Assembly (NCBI GenBank): GCA_000432015.1
Contig: HF985476.1
Location: 51,071 to 69,860 of the forward strand
Origin: Clostridium sp. CAG:1024
GTDB taxonomy: Bacteria; Bacillota; Clostridia; Christensenellales; CAG-138
Reading direction: 5' to 3'
Length of the DNA stretch: 18,790 nucleotides
Under the pieces are notes generated by a model. It was not told the DNA's origin, made no database searches, and saw only the letters and a program-made list of their open reading frames with translations. Numbering within the stretch: position 1 is the stretch's first letter; the number at the start of each line of letters is the position of its first letter. This document shows, in pieces, positions 7,882 through 15,456 of this stretch. The translations under genes and the position numbers were made by a program.

Positions 7882-8401
7882 TCACTCCGAAAGGCGTGTC
7901 AGCCCGTCCGCCGGAAATGCCTCGCCCATCGCCGTAAAGCTCCTCGCCCCGCACGCCAGCTGCGCCGCGCAGTAGGCAAGATTGCGCCCGTGGCTCGGTC
8001 CGCCGGACTCCAGGGCGCAGTACATTTCGTTCATCTCCCGAAGATCCCGCACGCCGGCTATGCCGTGTTCCCGTATCGTATCGTCCAGACAGCCGTTATC
8101 CGGAGCGATAATATAGTATTCGTCTGCGGTATACACCGCCACAACGCGTTCCCCCCGCCACAACGCGTTCCCCGGAGCCCGCCCCCGGATCGACCGCGCA
8201 CACAAAGACCGTTCCCTCCGGCCACGCGGAAAGCTGGTCGGACAGCAGTTCTGACGCCGCCGCAACATCAAAACGCGGCGCCTCGTTCGTAAGCGTGTAG
8301 ACCTGCAGTCGCGGTTCCACCCGCTTTACAATGCCGATCAGCGCCGCCGCGCCGCCGCCCTCTCCGAAATCGGATAAAACCACAATGGAGTGCTGTTTCA
8401 T
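7882..8401 (-). pseudogene. SAM hydrolase homologue E, frameshifted and C-terminally truncated
   Basis: The frame starting at ATG 8401 (AAAGGAGTG ribosome site, 4 bases after the previous stop) begins MKQHSIVVLSDFGEGGGAAA and continues to DPGAGSGERVVA. It then leaves frame at a perfect 19-bp tandem duplication. Removing one copy restores a continuous 166-residue protein: ...GERVVAVYTADEYYIIAPDNG..., HGRN, then stop. Even repaired it has only the N-terminal domain of the family (full members about 280 residues), so the adenosine-contacting C-terminal domain is missing. Asp71 and His131 of the catalytic set are present, but the Arg seven residues after the Asp is Glu78. It is last of five tandem paralogues and directly before the terminator. 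Decay of a redundant copy is likely; a reversible on/off switch or an assembly error is possible. Confidence 0.85.
8136..8173. repeat. Perfect 19-bp tandem duplication causing a frameshift
   Basis: Two adjacent identical copies of CCGCCACAACGCGTTCCCC (8136-8154 and 8155-8173). They lie inside the fifth SAM-hydrolase homologue. 19 is not a multiple of 3, and deleting one copy rejoins the two halves of the protein exactly. Confidence 0.97.
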
Positions 8402-8405
8402 CCTT

Positions 8406-9236
8406 TCACTCCTTTGTAATGTCGAGCGACCATGCGGAACCGCCGTCCACGCCGTATGTACGCGCAAAATCCTGCTGGTTCATAGCGATCCCCATAAAAC
8501 CCGTGGAACTGTTATACAAGATCTCCTCACCGGGCTTTGCGTATCCGAACGAACGGTGATACAGGATCGGCTTATCAAAGACCGTCGCGCCGTTATGGCA
8601 GATTTTGACGCGCACATGCTCGCCCTGCCTGATCCCGGTCGATTCAAACTGATCGATCCGGATATTCGTTTCAAGGTTGCCAAAGGTATCCATAAGCTCC
8701 GTTACACAGCCATGCGCCTCATTCGGCCCCGCAGAGGATGCCGGGATCTTGAACGCCACGATCTCGCTCACCGGGTAAGCCGGGCCGACGCCCGCATAGT
8801 CGATCACGCCCGCCGCCAGCTTTGCCGCACAATATGCAAACAGGTCGCGCCCGTGAAAAATGCTCGTTTTTTCCGTTCCCTTCAGGCGGTTCACCGTCTC
8901 GTCGATCTCACGGATCTCCTCAATGCCGTACTCGTTCAGCACGCCGGTGAGAGAGCCGTTGTCCGGCGTCACGATATAATAGCCGTTTTTGGTCTTTGCG
9001 ACCGATGCCCGGCGCGATGTGCCGACGCCCGGATCGACAACGGACACGAAGACCGTTCCCTTCGGCCAATAGATGATCGCGTTTCGCAGCGAGGACGAGG
9101 CCTTCTCCACATTGAACTTCGGCAGCGTGTGCGCCATGTCATAGAGCTGCAGCTCCGGATCGATGCACTTGCAGACGCCGAACATTGCGCCGCCGCCCAT
9201 GCCGAAGTCCGTCTGCATGACAATACAGGGTTTCAT
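8406..9236 (-). CDS. SAM hydroxide adenosyltransferase (SAM hydrolase) homologue D
   Basis: A 276-residue member of the SAM hydrolase/DUF62 family, related to fluorinase and chlorinase. Characterised members split SAM with water into adenosine and methionine. The N-terminal domain has TDFG (9-12), VVDPGVGTSR with Asp68 and Arg75, PDNG (91-94) and FHGRD with His128. This is the Asp-Arg-His set described for the Pyrococcus enzyme. The C-terminal domain spans about 165-276, with LYHRSFGY and the LYNSSTGFMG loop expected near the adenine site. The start at 9236 follows GAGGAGGGAGAGAGGA; an upstream in-frame ATG (9254) overlaps the previous stop but is less well placed. It lies 14 bases after paralogue C and 4 before E. 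Most similar in the window to C. Confidence 0.9.
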   Translation of the reverse strand: MKPCIVMQTDFGMGGGAMFGVCKCIDPELQLYDMAHTLPKFNVEKASSSLRNAIIYWPKGTVFVSVVDPGVGTSRRASVAKTKNGYYIVTPDNGSLTGVLNEYGIEEIREIDETVNRLKGTEKTSIFHGRDLFAYCAAKLAAGVIDYAGVGPAYPVSEIVAFKIPASSAGPNEAHGCVTELMDTFGNLETNIRIDQFESTGIRQGEHVRVKICHNGATVFDKPILYHRSFGYAKPGEEILYNSSTGFMGIAMNQQDFARTYGVDGGSAWSLDITKE

Positions 9237-9250
9237 TCCTCTCTCCCTCC

Positions 9251-10108
9251 TCACAGCTTCACGATGGTCACTTTGTAATCCTCAAAGTTTTCACCGACAT
9301 CATAAATATGCGGCAAGTACTTTGCGGAAAAGCTTCTCTGGTTCAGGCTGAGCGCAATGTATGGGCTCGTGCTTCCATTGTACAGGATCGGCTCGCCAAC
9401 ACCGACATACCCGAAGGAGCGGTGATACAGCACGTCCTCGTCAAAGTAAACATGTCCGTCCTTTTCCACTGTGACGCGCGCATGATCGCCGTAAACGATG
9501 CCGGTCTTTTCAAAGTCATCGACGGTGATATTCGTCGAGATGCCGCCGAAATGCTCCAGGCTTCCCGCGATTGCGCCGTCCGCGCGTCCGGGGGCGACCG
9601 TCCCCTTTTCCGTATGGAACAGGACGATCTCGCTCTTTGGATACTCCGGCCCGACGCCCGCATAGTCGATGACGCCGGACGCCAACCGCGCAGCCGTATA
9701 CGCGAAGATGTCCCGTCCATGGAACGTGCCGGCCTTTTCGCTGCCCCGCAGCCGGTTCACAGTCTCGTCGATCTCGCGCACAGCCTCGATCTCATCGATC
9801 ATAGCGGTCAGCGTTCCGTTATCGGGCGTTACGATATAGCTGCCGTTTTTGAGCTTCGCAACGCACGCGCGGCGCGCCGTCCCTACGCCCGGATCGACAA
9901 CGGACACGAAGATCGTTCCGGGACGCCAATAGGGTATCGTATCCGCGAGCAGGAACGCGCCCTGCCGCATATCAAACGGCCGGATCTCATGGTTCAGGTC
10001 GCTGATATACAGATCGTCGTCCACCATCTTGATCACGCCGTACATAGAGCTGACAAAGCCCGTGGTGAGGCCAAAATCCGTCTGCAAAACGATGCTCGGT
10101 TTTTTCAT
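9251..10108 (-). CDS. SAM hydroxide adenosyltransferase (SAM hydrolase) homologue C
   Basis: 285 residues, a full-length two-domain member of the same family. Motifs are TDFG (10-13), NHEI (39-42, matching the usual SHEI), VVDPGVGTAR with Asp72 and Arg79, PDNG (95-98), FHGRD with His130, and in the C-terminal domain LYHRSFGYVGVGEPILYNGS. The catalytic set is intact, so SAM hydrolysis, or attack by another small nucleophile, is plausible. No fluorinase-specific features can be claimed. It shares an 18-residue identical block (AKLKNGSYIVTPDNGTLT) with paralogue A, encoded with different synonymous codons, which argues for selection on the protein and not a very recent copy. The ribosome site GAGGGAGGAAT precedes ATG 10108, 17 bases after paralogue B. 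Confidence 0.92.
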   Translation of the reverse strand: MKKPSIVLQTDFGLTTGFVSSMYGVIKMVDDDLYISDLNHEIRPFDMRQGAFLLADTIPYWRPGTIFVSVVDPGVGTARRACVAKLKNGSYIVTPDNGTLTAMIDEIEAVREIDETVNRLRGSEKAGTFHGRDIFAYTAARLASGVIDYAGVGPEYPKSEIVLFHTEKGTVAPGRADGAIAGSLEHFGGISTNITVDDFEKTGIVYGDHARVTVEKDGHVYFDEDVLYHRSFGYVGVGEPILYNGSTSPYIALSLNQRSFSAKYLPHIYDVGENFEDYKVTIVKL

Positions 10109-10125
10109 TGTCCGATTCCTCCCTC

Positions 10126-10968
10126 TTATTGTTCTTCACGTTCGATGCGAACGGCATAGTCCGCCATCGCAGTCTCTTTCCGCAGCAGCGGCGCAAGGTA
10201 GCGTCCCGCAAAGCTCGTCTGATTGCACCCCAGTCCCATAAAGTCGCTGCTGCCGTTGAACAGCACCGGTGCGCCCTCCGGCACACAGCCGAACGTGCGC
10301 TCATAACGGAGCCTGCCGTCGAACACTGCCGTTTCTCCATACGTCACAGTGAGCCGGATCCTATCGCCCGGCCGGATGCCGCTTTCTAAGAATCGATCTA
10401 TCGTGATGTTGAGATTCAGATTGCCGAAGGCCGCGACAACGCTCTGGATGCCGCACTGGACACGCCCCGCCTCCACGCGGACAGGCGCGCTGTCAAAGCG
10501 GACGAGCTGTTCCGGCTCCATCTCGCCGCCAACCGCCTCGAATCGGAGAATCCCGCTTGCCAGAAGGCCCGCGGTATACGCATACAGATTCGCGCCGACC
10601 GGGCAGTCGACCGCGTCAATGCGGCGAAGCGCCGCGATGCCGTGCGTCTGCTCCCACACGGTAAGCAATCCGTTGTTCGGCACGAGAAACACCTTGCCAT
10701 CCGGCGCTTTCGCCGCAATGGGCGGAAAGGGTCTCCCCTTCCCGTCCGTTTCGCCGATCAGCGCGGCCGTGACCGTCCGCGCCGGAAAATAGCCGAGAAA
10801 CCCATGCAGCGTTGCAGCCGCGCCCGGCACATCGCCTGCCGGGAAATTATTTACGGCAAGACAAACATCCAGCGCCTCCTCTGCACGCTTGACTGCACCG
10901 ATGAGCTTTGCCGCGCGGCCGTCACGCGTGCCGTAGTCGGTCAAAATCGCAATGACTGACTGCTGCAT
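10126..10968 (-). CDS. SAM hydrolase homologue B, probable pseudoenzyme
   Basis: 280 residues, full length and with both domains (TDYG at 10-13; C-terminal YERTFGCVPEGAPVLFNGS and NQTSF), so clearly a paralogue of its neighbours. The catalytic positions are lost. Without gaps against paralogue C, Asp72 becomes Gly72 in the stretch LIGETDGKGR while Arg79 is kept. The HGRD motif becomes VGAN, with Val124 in place of His, and PDNG becomes PNNG (97-100). The reading frame is open and the AAGGAGG ribosome site is strong, overlapping the TAA of paralogue A. The protein is probably made, as a binding, regulatory or structural partner. Family members are trimers with active sites between subunits, so B could supply a C-terminal half-site to A, C or D. 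Catalysis of a different reaction is also possible. Confidence 0.85.
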   Translation of the reverse strand: MQQSVIAILTDYGTRDGRAAKLIGAVKRAEEALDVCLAVNNFPAGDVPGAAATLHGFLGYFPARTVTAALIGETDGKGRPFPPIAAKAPDGKVFLVPNNGLLTVWEQTHGIAALRRIDAVDCPVGANLYAYTAGLLASGILRFEAVGGEMEPEQLVRFDSAPVRVEAGRVQCGIQSVVAAFGNLNLNITIDRFLESGIRPGDRIRLTVTYGETAVFDGRLRYERTFGCVPEGAPVLFNGSSDFMGLGCNQTSFAGRYLAPLLRKETAMADYAVRIEREEQ

Positions 10969-10977
10969 ATGTCCTCC

Positions 10978-11817
10978 TTACGCCTTTTTCAGCGTGATTT
11001 TCCAGCTCGGGCCGTAGTCAAGGCCAAGATCTTTTACAAGGTTGCCCTGGTTCTTTGCGAGCATGACCGTGCTGGTTTCCGAACTGAACACAAACGCTGC
11101 CTTGAGCGGCACAAAGCCAAAGCTCTTTTCAAGCGGCAGGATCTCGTCGAGCACTGTCTTGCCGTCGTTTTCGAGCGTGACATGCACCTTGTCGCCGTAG
11201 ACCATGTCGTTTTCCGCGAGCCAGCGGAAGGGGATGTTCGTGCCGACCAGTCCGAAGTGCTCCGTCGCCTCGTTCAGCATGCCTGTGAGCACGCCGTTGC
11301 TGCATTCCGGATGAATGTACGGCGCCATGACGATCTCCTCCACAGGGTATTCCGGGCCAACGCCCTCAAAGTCGATCACGCCCGCCGCAAGACGGCCTGC
11401 GCAATAGGCATACACGTCGCGTCCATGGAAGATATGCACATCGCGCGTCGTGGGGTAGCGATTGACGGTTTCGTCGATCTCGCGCACGGCCACGATCCCG
11501 ATCTGTTCCTTCACATATGTAAGCGTGCCGTTGTCGGGCGTCACGATATAGGAACCATTTTTCAGCTTGGCAACGCAGGACTTTCTCGCCGTTCCGACGC
11601 CGGGATCGACAACGGAAACGAACACCGTCTCCTCCGGCCAGAACGGGATCGTATAAACAAGCGCGTCCGACGCCGCGAGCACGTCGAAGGTTCGGATCGC
11701 ATGGGTGCTGTCGAACAGATCAAGCTCCGGGCAGATCTGCCGGCAAACGCCCTTCATGGTGGAAACGGAAAGATTATCTGTACCAAAGTCTGTCTGCATA
11801 ACGACTGCGTGTTTCAT
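10978..11817 (-). CDS. SAM hydroxide adenosyltransferase (SAM hydrolase) homologue A
   Basis: 279 residues, first gene of the five-gene paralogous array. Motifs are TDFG (9-12), VVDPGVGTAR with Asp71 and Arg78, PDNG (94-97) and FHGRD with His131, so the catalytic set is complete. The C-terminal domain is the most divergent of the three intact copies: it reads LEKSFGFVPLKAAFVFSS in place of YHRSFGY...LYN, then has the classical KNQGNLVKDLG ending. It may therefore bind a somewhat different ligand. ATG 11817 follows AAAGGATTTAAGAAT; an ATG 18 bases upstream is an alternative start. A 260-base gap separates it from the ecfT-like gene, so it could have its own promoter, although none is convincing. 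Confidence 0.91.
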   Translation of the reverse strand: MKHAVVMQTDFGTDNLSVSTMKGVCRQICPELDLFDSTHAIRTFDVLAASDALVYTIPFWPEETVFVSVVDPGVGTARKSCVAKLKNGSYIVTPDNGTLTYVKEQIGIVAVREIDETVNRYPTTRDVHIFHGRDVYAYCAGRLAAGVIDFEGVGPEYPVEEIVMAPYIHPECSNGVLTGMLNEATEHFGLVGTNIPFRWLAENDMVYGDKVHVTLENDGKTVLDEILPLEKSFGFVPLKAAFVFSSETSTVMLAKNQGNLVKDLGLDYGPSWKITLKKA

Positions 11818-11910
11818 ATTCTTAAATCCTTTCATCAATACGTTTTGACTGTATTTGTCGTTTTCGCGTGTTCTGCAGTCGGCGGTCCCCAATCTGCGGC
11901 CATTGCGTGC

Positions 11911-11938
11911 GGTCACGGGTTCGAGTCCCGTTACCTGT
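11911..11938 (+). other. tRNA T-arm-like fragment
   Basis: GGTC is followed by a perfect 5-bp T-stem ACGGG (11915-11919), a 7-base TTCGAGT loop and CCCGT (11927-11931), then TACCTGT and a short T-run. This is the canonical 3' third of a tRNA. I could not find a matching acceptor 5' strand, D-arm or anticodon arm upstream, so no functional tRNA is claimed. It lies in the 260-base non-coding gap 11818-12077, which otherwise shows no gene and no clear terminator. It may be a decayed tRNA, an old attachment-site remnant or chance. Confidence 0.35.
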
Positions 11939-12077
11939 TTTTCGCATTGCAAAGCGCGGGGATCTGCGTCGTTTTCTCCGTTTTCGGGTACAGGAAAACA
12001 AGCGCAGCCATTTTTGCAGCACATCGGTCAAGCAGCGCCGGGCTTCCGTGCGCGGCCCTTTCAACCGCCGGTTTCTC

Positions 12078-12995
12078 TTAGCTGAACCACTTCATGAAGA
12101 ACAACGTATCCAACGGGTTGACCTTTACGATGTCGTCAACATGAACAAACGGACACCACATGGTCACCGGGTACGGATGGATGATCTTCGTATATATGAC
12201 ATAAAACAGAATGACAGCGGCGAACACTGCAGAGAACGTCCTGGCAATCCTGTCAGCTTTCGTAAGTTCATGTTCGGCATACCATGTACGCTTTTTCAAA
12301 CGGCCGTAGCCGCGCAGGTCCATGGCGTTTGCAATGCTCTCCACCTTGCCGAACGAGGAAATGATGAGCGGCACGAGCAGTGCGGCAGTGGCTTTCAGCC
12401 GTTTCCCGACCGAGGCTTTTTTACTGAGCTCTACGCCGCGCATCTGCATACTATTGCGGATGTCGATAAACCGGCGCGCAATATCCGGGATCGTGCGGTA
12501 CGCAAGCGACACAATCGTACAGACCTTATACGGAACGTGCAGAAACGCAAGTCCGGAGGCGAACTCCGACGGCGTCGTCATCAGCACGAATGCGATCACG
12601 ACGAGGAAGGACGCTAAACGTTTCAAAAACGTCACGAGCGCGTACCAGAGCGTCTCCCTTACCAAATACAGATTCTCTGAAGCCTGCCAGATAATGGTTT
12701 TCCCTCCGGTATGCGTCAGCCCCACATCCGGCGAGATCAGGAGCAGAAACAGCGTGCCGATGACGCCCGTTGTCACGAACATGAAAATGAGCATGAAACG
12801 AAGCGGCTTATAGTTCGGCTTCATGGAAACGATCGCAGCGATCGGGAACGCCATGAGCGGAACGATCACGCGAACATCGAATGTGGCGATGATGGCGACC
12901 GTGAACAGGATGAACAGCATGAGCTTCGTCCCGCCCGTCATCTTATGCAGCGGCGTACTGCCGGGAATGAAGTTGATTACCAGCCGATTATTCAC
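12078..12995 (-). CDS. ECF transporter T component (EcfT-like transmembrane protein)
   Basis: 305 residues with about five to six hydrophobic segments (near 24-45, 45-58, 67-88, 118-142 and 255-275). A long cytoplasmic coupling region contains the two short motifs of the family: MQMRG and AMDLRG, the 'A-R-G' helices that dock on the ATPases. In ECF importers this subunit transmits ATP-driven motion to the substrate-binding S component. The start codon is GTG at 12995 and overlaps the ATPase stop by 8 bases; AAGGAAGG sits upstream, inside the ATPase gene. Order S, double ATPase, T matches the UPF0397-linked ECF operons of Firmicutes. Confidence 0.92.
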   Translation of the reverse strand: MNNRLVINFIPGSTPLHKMTGGTKLMLFILFTVAIIATFDVRVIVPLMAFPIAAIVSMKPNYKPLRFMLIFMFVTTGVIGTLFLLLISPDVGLTHTGGKTIIWQASENLYLVRETLWYALVTFLKRLASFLVVIAFVLMTTPSEFASGLAFLHVPYKVCTIVSLAYRTIPDIARRFIDIRNSMQMRGVELSKKASVGKRLKATAALLVPLIISSFGKVESIANAMDLRGYGRLKKRTWYAEHELTKADRIARTFSAVFAAVILFYVIYTKIIHPYPVTMWCPFVHVDDIVKVNPLDTLFFMKWFS

Positions 12996-14700
12996 CGACT
13001 CTCACCTTCCTTTCGTGCTCGATAAAGCGGCGCGTGACCTGCTCGGGCGAAAGCGAAAGCTTCTGTGCCAGTGTATACAGCGACGTTTGCTTGAGGCTGG
13101 CCTCCCGAATGAGCGTATCGTCCGCGAGCACCGCAGAAACGCTCTCATCCGCGACCAGGCGGCTGTCGGAGAACACCAGCGCGCGATCCGTATTCTCAAG
13201 CGCAAGGTGCATATCGTGCGTGATGAACAGGATCGTTTTTCCGTACTCATGATTGAGTACGTCGATGAACTTCATGATCTCCGTGTAACTCCGATAATCC
13301 TGTCCCGCCGAAGGCTCGTCAAGTATGAGCACGTCCGGTTCGAGCACCAGAATGGAGGCCACGGTGATCCTCTTTTTCTGTCCGTAGCTGACCGTATCCA
13401 CCGGCCAGTTGCGCATCGGGAAAAGGCTGCATGCGTTCAGCGCGTTCGTTGCGCGGCGCACGAGTTCTTCCCGCGGGACATTGCGGATGGTCAGGGCGTA
13501 TTCGACCTCGTTCTTGATCGTGTCCTTGATAATCATCTGGTTCGGGTTCTGCATGACGTAGCCGACACGCTCGCCGATCTCCTTGATCGACATGGACTTG
13601 CTGTTCTGCCCGTCAATCTCGATCGTTCCCTCTTCCGGTCTTCCGACGCCGCAGATCAGCCGCGCAACGGTCGATTTCCCTGCGCCGTTCCTTCCGACGA
13701 CCGCGATACGCTCGCCGCGATGGACGACAAAGGATACGTCGTTCACGACCCGTTTGCCCGGCTCGTAAGAATAGCTGACACGGTTGAAGCGGATGACCTC
13801 ATCGCCGTCCGGCTGCGGGTCCGGCTCCGTCGTTTCGGAAAAAAACGTTCTCAGCTTGGCCGCGTTTTCTTCCGAAAACGTCAGGGAATGGATGTCGCAG
13901 AGGTTTTTGTTGCCCTCGAGCGAGCAGCCTGCGTATTTCATCGCCGTGATATAGAGCGGCTCGCGAATGCCGTTCTTTTGCAGCAGTTCGCTTCTGAGCA
14001 GCTCGTCCGGCGTGGTGTCCGCAACGATGCGCCCCTCCGACATGAGGACGATGCGATCGACGCGCCGATGCAGCACATCCTCGAGCCGGTGTTCGATGAT
14101 GAGGATCGTGCGTTCTTCGTCCCGCGCCAAATCGTCGATGAGCTCAACGGCTGTCTCGCCCATCTGCGGATCGAGCGCCGCGAGCGGCTCGTCGAATATC
14201 AGAACACTGACATTGCTGCCGAGCACGCCCGCGATCGCCACCTTTTGTTTTTGACCACCGGAAAGATCAAACGGCACCGCCGCAAGGAAGTCCTGCATTC
14301 CCGTGGTCGCCGCATGCTTTTGCACGATCGGCACCATTTCGCTGCGGGGTCTTGCTTCGTTTTCCATGGCAAAGGCGATGTCCTCCGCCACGGATAGACC
14401 GACGAATTGTGCGTCGCTGTCCTGCAATACCGTTCCCACGGACTTGCTGAGCTCGTAGATGGACAGATCTTTCGTTTCCCTCCCCATCACGGTCAGCGAG
14501 CCCGTGATCGTTCCTTCGTTTGAAAACGGGATAAGCCCGTTGATGCAATTGACCAACGTCGATTTTCCGCTGCCGGAGCCGCCGAGAATGAGCACTTTTT
14601 CGCCCTTATGGATCTCGAGATTGATATCATAGAGCGTCGGCTTCTGCTGCACCTTGTACTGAAAACCGAAGTTTTCAAACTTGATGATGGTCTCTTTCAT
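12988..14700 (-). CDS. ECF transporter double ATPase (fused EcfA-A')
   Basis: 570 residues with two complete ABC ATPase domains in one chain. The first (1-250) has Walker A GGSGSGKST (40-48), Gln93, signature LSGGQKQK (146-153), Walker B VLIFDEP (166-172) and His204. The second (303-545) has Walker A GRNGAGKST (336-344), Gln384, signature VSYGQKKR (437-444), Walker B VLILDEP (457-463) and His495. The Tyr in the second signature is, to my recollection, usual for this fused family and not damage. The two domains form the ATP sandwich that drives the S and T components. The start at 14700 follows GGAGAC and lies 34 bases after the S-component stop. The length agrees with fused ECF ATPases (about 560-570). 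Confidence 0.94.
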   Translation of the reverse strand: MKETIIKFENFGFQYKVQQKPTLYDINLEIHKGEKVLILGGSGSGKSTLVNCINGLIPFSNEGTITGSLTVMGRETKDLSIYELSKSVGTVLQDSDAQFVGLSVAEDIAFAMENEARPRSEMVPIVQKHAATTGMQDFLAAVPFDLSGGQKQKVAIAGVLGSNVSVLIFDEPLAALDPQMGETAVELIDDLARDEERTILIIEHRLEDVLHRRVDRIVLMSEGRIVADTTPDELLRSELLQKNGIREPLYITAMKYAGCSLEGNKNLCDIHSLTFSEENAAKLRTFFSETTEPDPQPDGDEVIRFNRVSYSYEPGKRVVNDVSFVVHRGERIAVVGRNGAGKSTVARLICGVGRPEEGTIEIDGQNSKSMSIKEIGERVGYVMQNPNQMIIKDTIKNEVEYALTIRNVPREELVRRATNALNACSLFPMRNWPVDTVSYGQKKRITVASILVLEPDVLILDEPSAGQDYRSYTEIMKFIDVLNHEYGKTILFITHDMHLALENTDRALVFSDSRLVADESVSAVLADDTLIREASLKQTSLYTLAQKLSLSPEQVTRRFIEHERKVRVGE

Positions 14701-14734
14701 TTAGAAGTCTCCGAATACGGTTTGTATCGCTTGA

Positions 14735-15337
14735 TTAATACTGATCCGACTGATCTTCCGTCAGGTTCGTTCTTGCCTTATAGCGCTTTGCAAGGATCAA
14801 GAGCACCGGGATGCCAATGATCACGAGCACCGCGGAATTTCCGAGCGTCGCAGCGAACGCCTGCAGGAAGGTGACGTTCAGGTCGGAAGCGTAGAGCAGG
14901 TAGGAGAACACGGGCGTGATGACGCCAAACGCAACCATATTGCCGAGAATGCAGCAGACCGCATAGAGGATCGCCTGCTTCACGGTGAATACGCCTTCCT
15001 TGATGCGTGCGCCGTAGATCGGCAGCAGACCAACGCAGAAGCCCATCACGGCGTTGCCGATCGACCAGTCAAACCACATGCCCCAACCGCCGATGAGGTC
15101 CGCGATCACGTTGCCGACGCCGCAGCTCAGCAGTGCCGGCAGGGGTCCGAACAGACCGCCGACGACCACGGGAATGATCATGGCGCTCGAAAGGCTGGTG
15201 TTCGTGAAGATCGGGATGCCGCCGTACACCATCAGCACGCCGTACAACGCCGCACCGATCGCGACCGCAACGATGGTCTTGGTGTTCCACTCGCCGACCA
15301 GCAGCGAGCCCGCGCTCTTCTTCTTGAGTTTTTCCAT
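14735..15337 (-). CDS. ECF transporter S component (UPF0397-like substrate-binding protein)
   Basis: 200 residues, about six hydrophobic helices, and a hydrophilic N-terminus followed by TKTIVAVAIGAALYGVLMVY. This resembles UPF0397-type S components, including the conserved run of small residues in IPVVVGGLFGPLPALL and the GGWGMWFDWSIGNAVMG region that lines the binding pocket. S components define substrate specificity; for this type the ligand is not firmly known to me. The adjoining SAM-hydrolase genes suggest a SAM-, methionine- or adenosyl-related compound (inference). AGGAGG 8 bases before ATG 15337 makes the start certain. It is the first gene of the operon, read from the promoter at 15453-15481. 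Confidence 0.88.
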   Translation of the reverse strand: MEKLKKKSAGSLLVGEWNTKTIVAVAIGAALYGVLMVYGGIPIFTNTSLSSAMIIPVVVGGLFGPLPALLSCGVGNVIADLIGGWGMWFDWSIGNAVMGFCVGLLPIYGARIKEGVFTVKQAILYAVCCILGNMVAFGVITPVFSYLLYASDLNVTFLQAFAATLGNSAVLVIIGIPVLLILAKRYKARTNLTEDQSDQY

Positions 15338-15425
15338 GTTTGTTACCTCCTGTTTTTGTTAGCAACGGTTGTTCCGTTCCGACGCCCACCCCGGACGCCG
15401 CTGTGCAGGGTTCAGAGACGATCAT

Positions 15426-15437
15426 ACAAGCACTTGT
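15426..15437. promoter_or_regulatory. Second operator-like inverted repeat
   Basis: ACAAG-CA-CTTGT: the same half-site vocabulary as the 15443-15456 palindrome but with arms in the opposite order. Its centre lies 18 bases from that palindrome and falls in the early leader of the ECF transcript. Probably an auxiliary regulator site. The rest of the leader (15338-15425) has a small AACGG/CCGTT stem but no riboswitch that I recognise. Confidence 0.4.
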
Positions 15438-15442
15438 TCAAT

Positions 15443-15456
15443 TACTTGTACAAGTA
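15443..15456. promoter_or_regulatory. Operator: 14-bp perfect palindrome over the ECF promoter
   Basis: TACTTGTACAAGTA is self-complementary over all 14 bases. It overlaps the last four bases of the TATACT -10 element and the transcription start region of the ECF operon, the position of a classical repressor site. HutC/GntR regulators bind short palindromes of this kind and one is encoded divergently next door. Confidence 0.7.

Noticed and set aside
7789..8292. 167-codon plus-strand frame across the terminator and paralogue E
   Set aside because: It starts inside the terminator region and is antisense to a recognisable SAM-hydrolase fragment.
8406..11817. Fluorinase or chlorinase (halogenating enzymes) instead of SAM hydrolases
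   Set aside because: The intact copies carry the hydrolase-type Asp-Arg-His set; nothing specific to the halogenases is visible.
11850..11945. A complete tRNA gene
   Set aside because: Only the T-arm fits; no acceptor 5' strand, D-arm or anticodon arm can be paired.
10969..12081. 370-codon plus-strand frame opposite SAM-hydrolase homologue A
   Set aside because: Mirror of a conserved minus-strand gene; no motif of its own.
12823..14397. 524-codon plus-strand frame antisense to the ECF ATPase
   Set aside because: The minus strand carries two complete ABC ATPase domains; the plus frame is low-complexity Arg/Asp-rich shadow coding.
12988..14700. Second ABC signature reading VSYGQ instead of LSGGQ, as a sign of a dead ATPase site
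   Set aside because: As far as I recall this variant is usual in fused ECF ATPases, and the Walker motifs and switch His of that half are intact.
15338..15446. Riboswitch (SAM, preQ1 or TPP type) in the ECF operon leader
   Set aside because: The leader is about 108 bases with only a 5-bp AACGG/CCGTT stem; no conserved riboswitch core is recognisable.
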